Shown here: positions 55,485 through 64,000 of the stretch, one piece after another
Layout: the number at the start of each line of letters is the position of its first letter
Numbering within the stretch: position 1 is the first letter of the stretch
Origin: Heligmosomoides polygyrus polygyrus
Lineage: Eukaryota; Nematoda; Chromadorea; Rhabditida; Heligmosomidae
DNA length: 64,000 bases
Direction: 5' to 3'
NCBI GenBank assembly: GCA_947396885.1
Contig: OX377206.1
Location: forward strand, 21,137,114 to 21,201,113
Made by a program: the position numbers and the translations under genes
Notes under the pieces: generated by a model
Database searches by the model: none
Told to the model about the DNA's origin: nothing
The model's input: only the letters and a program-made list of their open reading frames with translations

Positions 55485-56875
55485 CGTTAAGTCGACCTTT
55501 ACTTTCCAGAATGTGAATTGATTCTGCAAAACTTCGCTCTAGCAGTAGCGTAGATAAATACCTGAATTCCACTCCGCTGGTTTTTTTTTTCTTTTTTGGC
55601 CGGTGGCTCCTGTTCCCACAACACGCAGATGAGCTGCGGTAACCTGTTTTTGGTTGTTGCAACGGTCACGCTCTTATCATTACTCTCACTACAGTCGGTC
55701 AATATGGCCAGAATGCATTAGTAGATGTCAAACGTCATCTGGAGTTTCGCTACCTTTCTCTTTCAGTTGTTTGTTCTTCGCTGATTTATCGACTGTGACA
55801 TACACATATGATCCATCTCGAGTGCTTCCACTTGGCCGTAATGGCTGTTGACTGGGACTCTCCGAAGAGAAGCTGGTATGACCTTAGGCCTCGCCATAGT
55901 AGTGGCCTCCAACTCATCTGGGAGGATGTACGTAGTGTTCGCTGTTAGGATTCAGAATCAATACCGCAGATGGAAATGTTTACAAATGGCCGTCCAAACG
56001 GCAAGGTCATCCTACTTGTTCAGCGCCGTCGATGCGTGAACCAGTTAATGCGCCAAACTTGTAATGTAGCCGATTCGACGACGACGGCGGCGACGACGAA
56101 TCTAACGACCAGGAAGCTAAAGATGCGATTCGGAATCGAATCCTACCCTTCTTGCTGCTACTGCACTTCTTCAGCCATCGATCCCATTCAGATGTTTTGT
56201 CGTGATCTCTCAAACACCGTATGTTAGTTCATCGGGGGTTCGCTCCAAAATGGCCTCTGCATTTTCTCAGATTCTTTACTTCGTTTCCGCTTACTACCTT
56301 TGCTCTCACTAGAAGTACGCAGCTGCACTTTTACTTAAGGAATACAGTAGCCATCACTTATAGTAGTGCAGGTATTGGAACAGATTCAATCAAGTGCCGT
56401 TAATAATACACTAGTTTTCCACTGTTCCTCTCACTCCTCTCGGAATCGCTTACTACAGATGTATGATGAGGTGTTCCCACTCCCCAGTTGAAGCGGTGGG
56501 AACGGACGCGTCCATCCATTGTCCGACGTCGCCCTTAGTTACGTTCACACAGAGGTGTTACTGAATTACTATGGTTATCGTCGTCCTCGACTGGGCAGTC
56601 GCGCACTCTGGCACGCAGGGCATGATCTCATCTGAGTGTTCTTCTACCGGTACGCTAGCAGTACTACAGCGGGCAACTTTGATGCACTTCCCTTGTCAAT
56701 AGATAAAGTGTGCAGTCATTCTGTTTTTAAAATGATCGCTCCCATTTGACACAAATTTAACTGGAAATTGGAATAGAGCATGGCCACGTCAAAAACGGCC
56801 GTTTTCTCGAGAAAAATCGCAGCATTTTTTTGCAAATTCCTCTCAGATTTTTTCATGAAGGTACGGAAAACGATG
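55485..56875. other. Intergenic; GAC-rich patch
   Basis: 56065-56100 is a short CGACGACGGCGGCGACGACG microsatellite. No gene recognised. Confidence 0.3.
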
Positions 56876-56884
56876 TGCAATGGG

Positions 56885-57355
56885 ATACAGATAAAGGATC
56901 GCGTTGATTTATCCTTTTCGAATGCGCCACGCATTTTGCTTCCATAGGAAGTCGTGGAGGCAAATTGATTGCGTATTTGGCTTGCTTTGGCCAGATGACA
57001 TGTCAGTGTTTTGCCCTACCCAGACGAACCCAGTGCCAATTCAGGGGCGACGAGCGTTCTACCCATCGTCACCCTGGCCCGGCCACCCCTCTTCCCCACC
57101 CTCAACCCCCTGGGCTTGCTCGAGAGTCCAGTGGCTGCCTTATGAGATAGTGGAGAAGCAGACATTTGCAACGCCCCCGTTTAAAGGGCGGGGAAGAACG
57201 CCACTCCGCCGCAATTCACCGATCCCGGAGAGAGTGAAGACTTGCTTGGCCTGAGAGAGAAATCCGAACCAGGAACTTAGAATCGTGGAGGCCATTTGAA
57301 TGCGTATTCACGCAACAGCCAGCGCCTCCTCCGACTGCACTATCAGGTGCGTCAG
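56885..57355 (-). repeat. SINE-B copy interrupted by a 168-bp insertion
   Basis: 3' part 56885-57043 (AGATAAAGGATCGCG tail, GAATGCGCCACGCATTTTGC) and 5' part 57212-57355 (AATTCACCGATCCCGGAGAG, GAAATCCGAACCAGGAACTT, CTCCTCCGACTGCACTATCA) are separated by a foreign segment. Confidence 0.85.
57044..57211. mobile_element. 168-bp insertion with 7-bp target duplication
   Basis: CAATTCA is present at 57037-57043 and 57212-57218. The ends are imperfect inverted repeats (GGGGCGACGAGCGTTCT versus reversed CGGCGGAGTGGCGTTCTT). A related sequence lies at 16.1-16.3 kb. No coding capacity; MITE-like. Confidence 0.65.
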
Positions 57356-57359
57356 GTGT

Positions 57360-58040
57360 AAAAATAAACAAGATATAAGTAGTAGCAATCGATAAGTTAT
57401 GTATAATTATACGTTATTCGTAAAAAATCGATAGCATAGCTAATTAAAACGAAAGGAGCTGCAGAGGCAATAATTATGTAAAAGTTTAAAAGTAAAATAA
57501 AGGACAACAATTATGTTAACAACTGAAGCCAATTTAAGAGTATATTTACGAATTACCTTTCTTAACAATTATAATACCAGCCAATATCTATAATAATAAC
57601 ATCATCAATACTAATCATCAGCAATCTCCTTCTCCGATACCATATTTGATTTTCAGTAAAAATTTAATTTTTATTGCTTTTGTTAATAATAAAATTAATA
57701 CGAATATTTTAGAAAACTTATATAGAATAGTTACTAAAAACCCATAGAGTAGGATTTTTTTTGAAATGGAAATATTACTAGAGATAGAGAAATGTAGAGC
57801 GTTTGTTCCAGACGTTACAGAGTCCTAGAAATTCCACAGTGATCAAAGTTCTTGCCTCACACGAAACTCATAAGAACTGTGCTCGAAAGATCTCCGGGTC
57901 TACATGTAGCTGTTGAAGTGAGCAAAATCAATCTTGAATTTTTGATCACTTCAGCAGTTTTGGGCATTTTTGCCGCAATCACAATATAATAGTCAATCAG
58001 TGTAATAACGCATAAAAGCTCATAGGTCGGAATGTACATA
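57360..58040. other. AT-rich intergenic
   Basis: Very AT-rich, no open frames of note. Confidence 0.4.
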
Positions 58041-58044
58041 ATAA

Positions 58045-58235
58045 TCACTTTGCTGGATGTGCCATTCAGCTCTTACAGAATATCTGGGAGGTAGTTGAAA
58101 TGCGTATTTATCTTTTGCAATGACTTTTGATTGTCAACCATGAACTATAAAAGTCTGGCACCAATTCACTCACTTTGAGGATGATGACTTTGGTGAGACC
58201 CAAACCTTGAATGGCTGCGCTATGTGGACCCCTCA
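58045..58235 (-). repeat. SINE-B copy, old
   Basis: GGATGTGCCATTCAGCTCTT, TTGAAATGCGTATTTATCTT, AAAAGTCTGGCACCAATTCA and GGCTGCGCTATGTGG in family order, diverged. Confidence 0.6.
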
Positions 58236-58239
58236 ACGT

Positions 58240-60060
58240 AAGGTTTCTAGAAGGCTTCCGTGACGTCGAGGTGTGGATAGTGCACAGGAGAAAAGGGTTC
58301 CCATAAATCTCCTTGGCGATATGTGTATTCGAGCCGGTTCGCCGCGCGGCACACTCCAGCTGATTGATCAGAATCGACAGATTCGCGTGTCGTCGCGTCT
58401 GATTTGATTCGCTTATTGCCGTATCGATCGAATCGACTGGTGCGGTAGAGCTGGAGTTGGACGAGCATGGACAGGTGACCGTCGTGGGGTTCACGGACAG
58501 GGAGGGGGGGGGGAGGGGTGCCGAGCGGCGCTGGATGAGGTCCGAGCGTGCGGGCGGTGGCCGTCCGGCGCACCCCTGCGGTCTGCCCAAGACCGGTCGG
58601 TGGTCCGTCGGTCGGCCGCCGGTGATGGTCACTCAGTGTCCTCGGCCGGGCCGGCTCTCGCCGGCGCTCCCCCTCCCGTCATGTCGACCCCGTCCATCTC
58701 TCATCTGTGTATTGTTCTCGTATTCCACCCACGACGACAGACTCGCACCCGCGCGCAAGCCTTGTCAACGAGCGTGTACGCGGCTCATCCAGGTGGACTG
58801 ACGGTGGTGCCGGCTGAACCTGGCCAGGTTCGGCCGCCGGCGATTCGTCATTGATCGCCTCGGCACGTCATCTGGTGGTCATCTTGGCCCGTCACGCCCT
58901 CACCTGACCTCATGCACTACGCTAATTCGCTACAAACTGCCGCTGCTATTCCTCGTACGACGTTTTCTGGCTGTTCTTTTGTTGCACTAGTTCACGGCGT
59001 GAATACCAACCCGAAACTGTCATCTGAAAGTCAGCTGTTAAGCAACACCGACGGGAGCCTAGGGCTCCGTTTTTGAACGAAGCCCTGGGTGAGGTTAATT
59101 GTCCAGACAAACATTTTCTCCTCCTGCTCGTTTAGCCCGTTTTCTCATTGCTTTATCTCATATTACATTTTTTTTCATACTACACTGCAAGGCTATCAGA
59201 CAGTTGTTCTTCACTTTTCCATCGTCATTTTTCATTTTCATTTTTGTACGTTTCTTTTTCATTCTATCAATCTGATGTGGAGATCTGATCCAAATAAAGG
59301 TAATGCTGTTCTAAAGAAGGAAGAGTAGGATTGGAAGACGATAATATCTTATTTTATCTTCCGTCTACAATCTTACGATGATCATGGTGCTATTTTTTAT
59401 TCAGTTATATCATTTTTATTTCACCTTTTATGTTATCGGTGTCAATATTATATAGAGTACTCAGTAAATTATGTCCCACTTCAAACGAGGGTAATGAGAA
59501 AATCTTTGCCTGGCCAGATGATTTCTCTCCTACTCTTTGTGTGTTTATTCCACCTTGATTTTTATCGATTGTTTTACTTTATTTTACACCACATCCTTCT
59601 CCTGAATTTGCTCGAGACCCTTCCCAGTGACGTCATGATGTTTGTTTATTTGGTATGATGTCTCTCGGTCAACTTCAGGAGTAGCCATAGCCGTTCGGTT
59701 CATACATGCTAGGACTGAACCTTACGCACTTTTTGCTTCACAACTGTTCTCATTCTTAAATGATGTCGCTGCATAGGATGAATAGCATTCAAACGGTCCT
59801 GTATTTTGAAGGTGTGGCGTAAATAGAAACCACCAGACTCTGCTACATCTTCCGTTGTTATTTTCTCCGATATCAGTGGTATGTCAGAAGATATTTCAAT
59901 TTATGCTACTTTCCCGTCATCGTGGAGCATTTGCTCCGCAGTGTGACTTATATTTGTTACTTCTTCAGTATTACATTTTTGCAACGTGTTCTGTTTCTTT
60001 TTGTGTTGCATTCATAGCTGTTTGCATTTTTCATGAATTCACAGGTATGACTAGCCTAAT
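58240..60060. other. Intergenic; CpG-rich patch 58.45-58.87 kb
   Basis: 58457-58860 is CpG-rich with a G-run (58503-58513) and open frames on both strands (174 codons minus from 58632; 114 codons plus from 58457). No motif is recognised. It could be a first exon or promoter of an unseen gene. 59090-59600 is AT- and T-rich. Confidence 0.3.
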
Positions 60061-60069
60061 AATTTTGTA

Positions 60070-60300
60070 TGAGTTGGCGACCACCCATCACTTTGGAATA
60101 CGCCACGCGTTTAATTTACTACTACGAATTCTCCTGGTAGCGTATTGAATGAACTCTGCAAAGAGTTTATCTTCTAACACGAAGACAGTCTCGAAGCTTA
60201 CCCTTCTTTGGGTCAGTTTAGTCCCAGATCGATATCAGGTCCGATTGGCCTGAGTGCGAAATTGATCTCCAAATCGATTTGCGCCTTCTGTTAGCACCAT
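60070..60300 (-). repeat. SINE-B copy, old
   Basis: GGAATACGCCACGCGTTTAA, TTGGGTCAGTTTAGTCCCAG and CCGATTGGCCTGAGTGCGAA on the minus strand; interrupted and diverged. Confidence 0.5.
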
Positions 60301-60335
60301 CGGCACGGTTGTCTTCACACACCATTTTATTGAAG

Positions 60336-60525
60336 GATAAAATTCGGCGTTGGGTAATTGCTCTGCAGGGTGCGTCACGCACCCTACTTGTACGAGATAT
60401 CATGGAGAGAAATTGAAGCCGTATGTGGCTTCAACAATGACTTGCAGTGGTCGTGCGATAGAGAAATCAGTGTTTTATCCTCCCAGACAAGTCTGTTGCT
60501 CCCTCAATTCCACCGAACCTCAATT
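60336..60525 (-). repeat. SINE-B copy, 3' part
   Basis: AGGATAAAATTCGGCG tail, GGGTGCGTCACGCACCCTAC, GTGGTCGTGCGATAGAGAAA and TCCCAGACAAGTCTG. Confidence 0.68.
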
Positions 60526-61144
60526 CCTAGTGAATTCGACAGTCGATTCCACCCGACTCCGTTACCATGTGTCATTCGCTCCACTTTATCAACGATTAAG
60601 CATATCTCTCTATCCTATTTGTAAATAACGTTTTTACGACGATTTTGTCTCACTTCTATCACTTCTGCTGGTTGTCCTACTTCCCGACATTACGTTTCTG
60701 TCCTTCATGTACCATTACCGGTGTTGATCATTCTCTTCACATTGACGGTTGACGTTCTGTGATACATACTGTACGATTAGCATGTTCTTCGTATAGTCGT
60801 TAAATTCTGATTCACGTCGTGTGGTTGTTAAATGAAGCAAGAAGCAGATGACTCTGCGCGCTTCACTGAACTTCTGGAATTCGAGTACAGTAGCCCGTCA
60901 GTAGTTTACGCTATATAATAGAAGTATTTGTGAATGTGCACTCCACCTTACTTCTCGATTCTGACGAAGTTGCAATGGATGAAAATGAAGCTAAAAAGGG
61001 ATTGAAACCAACGTTCAGTAGGTATCTTTGGCAAAAGAGGCCTGTGGGCTGTCACTCCGAATTTCCTCTTCATATTTCTGTAGTTACTTGGAGTTATTAA
61101 GTTAGGATCCCACCATATATTAATATAGATGAGAGGCATCTAGG

Positions 61145-61260
61145 GCAGTCGGAGCATTCGGCAGCTCTCACATGCACCCCTAATTGAGTGAGGGTCGAGT
61201 CCTGCGAACCAAACCCTTTGTCCCTTCGGGAACGGTGAATTGATACAATTTTCTATAATA
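61145..61260 (+). repeat. SINE-B copy, 5' part, diverged
   Basis: GGGCAGTCGGAGCATTCGGC, GTCGAGTCCTGCGAACCAAA, CGGGAACGGTGAATTGATAC. Confidence 0.55.
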
Positions 61261-61281
61261 TCAGTCTACCAATCTTGTGAG

Positions 61282-61571
61282 GGGCGCGTGCAGCGCAATC
61301 GGAGGAGGCGTCGACTGTCGCGTGCACCCGATACCAGGTTCCTGGTTCGGATTTCCCGCCCAGGCCAACCAAGCCTTCTAACCCTTCGGTGTCGGTGAAT
61401 TGGTACCAGACGTGTCTGGGAAGGATAAAGCGCTGACTTATTCATCGGCTGGCTACCGCAAGTCATTGTATGGCCAGATACGCATTTATCTCGCCTCCAC
61501 GACATCCCGTAAAAGTAGAATGCGCTGGCGCACCCCAAAAGGGATTGAGTAACGCCGTCCTTTATCCTTTT
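61282..61571 (+). mobile_element. SINE-B full-length copy with target duplication
   Basis: 290 bp between AATCTTGTGAG (61271-61281) and AATCTTCTGAG (61572-61582), an 11-bp duplication with one mismatch. Head GGCGCGTGCAGCGCAATCGG, B box CTGGTTCGGATTTCCCGCCC, CAGACGTGTCTGGGAAGGAT, GGCTGGCTACCGCAAGTCAT, tail CGTCCTTTATCCTTT. Confidence 0.92.
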
Positions 61572-61689
61572 AATCTTCTGAGAGGAGGAACTGCCGGTGA
61601 ACACAAAATCGAGTCGTGGAGGTGGCATGATTGGCACTTTCAACCGAATGTGCCATATGGCTCAACTTAGCTAGAAAACCTACGCTGTT

Positions 61690-61850
61690 AGAACTGTCGT
61701 AGGACTCGTTGGCTGTCGCCCTGTTTGAGAGCTCGTATTTAAGTCAAACGCGCACCCAAATCACGTCTACGATACCCATAGAAGTACAGTGCGTGGCGCA
61801 TCCTACAAGAGAAATTATTAACAATGACCTCTATCCTTATTATTATACAG
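61690..61850 (+). repeat. SINE-B copy, internally deleted
   Basis: GTTGGCTGTCGCCCTGTTTG, CATAGAAGTACAGTGCGTGG, CGCATCCTACAAGAG and CTCTATCCTTATT; the middle is missing. Confidence 0.6.
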
Positions 61851-62151
61851 GCTCATTCATTCTATTTTGTTCTTATTACTACATATTTAAGCAGTCTCAT
61901 TAAGCACATGACGTTCTTCTACTGTTCATACCTCCATATGCGTTAAAATCCGTTGAATTCAAGAACTTATTTAGGATTGCGCCGCGCATGCTTTTCTTGC
62001 TTGTGATCACACAAGTGACTTTCCTGGGTAAGTAAGTCTTCCGAGAAGGACTCGGTGATTCATTCTTCTCATACGTTTGTCCAACGCATCATCTCCTGCT
62101 GATACCTTGCCTCATTTGTTTATTTATTGATTTTGACGTTAACAATCAGCA

Positions 62152-62442
62152 GAGCGCGTGGAGCGCAGTCGGAGGAGGCGCCGGCTGTCGCCTGCATCCG
62201 ATACCAGGTTCCTGGTTCGGATTTCGCGCCCAGGCCAACCAAGCCTTCCATCCCTCCGGGGTCGGTGAATTGGCACCAGACTTGTCTGGGAAGGATGAAG
62301 CGCTGACTTGTTCATCGGCTGGCCACCGCAAGTCATTGTATGGCCAAATACGATTTCAACTCGCCTTCACGACATCCCATAGAAGTAGAATGCGTGGCGC
62401 ATCCCAAAGGGAATTGAATACCACCGTCCTTTATCCTTAAAA
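62152..62442 (+). mobile_element. SINE-B full-length reference copy (291 bp) with 11-bp target duplication
   Basis: AACAATCAGCA at 62141-62151 and 62443-62453. Head GAGCGCGTGGAGCGCAGTCG with A box, CTGTCGCCTGCATCCGATAC, B box CTGGTTCGGATTTCGCGCCC, CCGGGGTCGGTGAATTGGCA, CAGACTTGTCTGGGAAGGAT, CATCGGCTGGCCACCGCAAG, GCGTGGCGCATCCCAAAGGG, tail CGTCCTTTATCCTTAAA. The cleanest copy here. Confidence 0.95.
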
Positions 62443-62454
62443 AACAATCAGCAA

Positions 62455-63890
62455 GGCTAAGACAACAACAAAAAAGAACAGAAGAGAACCTGTTAATAAA
62501 TAGGACAACCCAAATAGTGATAAATAGATACTGCATGAACAAACACATATTAAGCTATTAAGAAGCTTCTTGGAGATGCCTGTCAATAAGCTTTTTGTAT
62601 TGCCTCAATGAATTTAGCATAACGATTTCTCTGAAAACTTCAGAAACTGAGAACCAGCCTGATCTGTAAGAAAATGCCGTTTTTACATTTGTTCTAGCTC
62701 TTGGTGTTTATATATTCCTTTGAATACCTCTAGTGCTAGAAGGTTATACAGAATAGAAATCACGGAGGTGAAGGTCCAACGAACAATATATCAACTTATA
62801 AATTGTAATTAAATCATAGCTCTCCTACTTCAAGCAAGAGACTACAAATTGAAGATATTGTTTCTTACCGCGGCCGATGGAATGAAACCTTCTACCTCTT
62901 TCACTGTTATTTTTGTTAGTCCTTAACCAAGTGCTTGAAGTATTTCCCATCCCTATTATTCATTACCTCGTTGTAATACTACTATATCCTATTGCTCCTA
63001 TTGCTCCAATGAATTAGTGTTGACAACTACTTGCAAGCAGTACGCATCAGCGGTGCATGAAATTTGATATTCTTATTATTCATGCCCATGAAGGCGTATG
63101 GGAGTCATGTCAGAGATACGGATCAGTGATTGCCTTTGATGTCACTCGTGCTGTTGCGATGCGCCGCTGTAACATTACATGGAATTATCGCAGTTTTTTG
63201 CTGGTGTCGACGTTGATGTTTCTTGCATGTCGTCGAGAGGTGGCCCTCCCTGTTTCTGTACGTCCTTGAAGTTACAGCAGTCCATATGCAGTCTCAGGGG
63301 TCGATCTTAAGGGCTGTGACAAAGCTACTGTACAATCTTAGATTACTGTGTAGTCTTATCCGTCCTGAATAGAGCAGCATGTCTCCGGTTCTGGCGCCTT
63401 AGAGAACTATAGCCATGCGATTCGTCGGATCGACATGGTCACAAACGCGACAGTCATCGTATACACATTTCTGCGGTCTTCGGGGGGATGATGCTGGTGG
63501 TGCACATGTTGTCGACGCTCTGAATCATAAGAATCTGCTGCTGCTGCTGTTGTCGGCGCTGTATAATAAGCGAGTAGTTTTCTCCACGTGTTTCTTCCAT
63601 TGCAAAACTGGACGGCAGCTCCTATGCAGCATGGATCAGCTGATCGGAGGCGGCGGTCGTACGCCAATTCCTAAACTTGACGATGGGATCTATCGCATCG
63701 TTGCATCTGCAGATCTTCCCGCTCAACGCGCTTTAAGCCCTAGGCTATGGTTTTCTTTTCGCGAAGCCACGGTCCGAAAGTCTAACAGATAGTGCGTCGT
63801 GTTCTTTCCCTTCGTTCATTTTTCTATCGTTTTAACATATTTGTTTAGGCCTGGAGCGGCTAGTAGAGGGGCTATGTTGTTACAGGATGT
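62455..63890. other. Intergenic; unassigned 125-codon frame near the end
   Basis: 63415-63792 (+) is open for 125 codons with a CTGCTGCTGCTGCTG-coded leucine run and no recognised domain; an 86-codon frame overlaps on the other strand. Low support as a gene. Confidence 0.3.
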
Positions 63891-63894
63891 TTTG

Positions 63895-63990
63895 TTGCGT
63901 TCAAAACTCTCCTTCCAGACGAGACTCGAATCAGCACCTTCTGCTTTCCGGGCAGCGATACTACGCCTTTGAGGCGCTTTTTGACCGCAC
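63895..63990 (-). repeat. SINE-A copy
   Basis: Minus strand AAGGCGTAGTATCGCTGCCC, GCAGAAGGTGCTGATTCGAG (B box diverged), GAGAGTTTTGAACGC. Third copy of the family. Confidence 0.65.
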
Positions 63991-64000
63991 GTAACATCCG

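Noticed and set aside
58108..58860. GC-rich open frames as a secreted or nuclear protein
   Set aside because: Frames on both strands arise from CpG-rich composition; part of the region is an old SINE-B.
1..64000. CRISPR array, phage or bacterial defence system
   Set aside because: Spliced gene structure, mariner/Tc1 and LINE elements and SINEs show nematode nuclear DNA; the tandem arrays lack unique spacers.

Overview
This window is nematode nuclear DNA, most probably from a strongylid such as a hookworm. The evidence is one protein gene with short phased introns and TTTCAG/TTTTAG-type acceptors, a trans-splice-like acceptor one base before its start codon, RTE-type LINEs and a mariner element of the kinds abundant in hookworms, and a dense field of short tRNA-derived repeats. 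There is no bacterial-style operon, CRISPR array or compact gene layout. The species call is inference from sequence style and remembered families; no database was searched.

Layout. 1-986 (minus) is the 5' part of an RTE-like LINE (endonuclease), running off the left edge. 1.8-2.55 kb is GC-rich and ends in a 403-bp MITE with TTA duplications. 2.7-14 kb is mostly unassigned, with a possible membrane-protein gene fragment near 5.1-5.5 kb and a LINE scrap plus a ribozyme-like motif near 11.2-11.4 kb. 14.04-15.0 kb is a tandem array of strong hairpins. 16.89-18.26 kb is a young 5'-truncated LINE with a 15-bp target-site duplication and an open 434-codon reverse-transcriptase frame.

18.68-25.75 kb (minus) is the one gene reconstructed from start to stop: a ten-exon cysteine synthase-like (CYSL family) PLP enzyme of 346 residues. 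Every exon junction keeps frame. Its three large introns hold repeats: intron 7 carries a composite minisatellite element and a SINE, intron 3 a SINE, and intron 2 two decayed tandem copies of exon 2.

25.8-64 kb is repeat-dominated: a second, oppositely oriented copy of the composite minisatellite element (28.8-29.4 kb), a 0.89-kb terminal-inverted-repeat element inserted in a SINE (33.37-34.26 kb), a SINE inserted in a SINE (34.6-35.2 kb), an inactivated mariner (37.08-38.34 kb), a Tc1/mariner fragment (42.0-42.3 kb), small MITEs (49.3, 51.0 kb), a (CATA)n microsatellite with a foldback Tc1-like element inserted in it (52.9-54.2 kb), and a SINE cluster from 54.9 to 62.4 kb.

Two SINE families recur. 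SINE-B is about 290 bp, has tRNA-like A and B boxes and a TCCTTTATCC-type tail, occurs in more than 20 full or partial copies, and four insertions have visible target-site duplications. SINE-A is about 100 bp with three clear copies. The window as a whole reads as one housekeeping or stress-metabolism gene embedded in layered, nested transposon debris.
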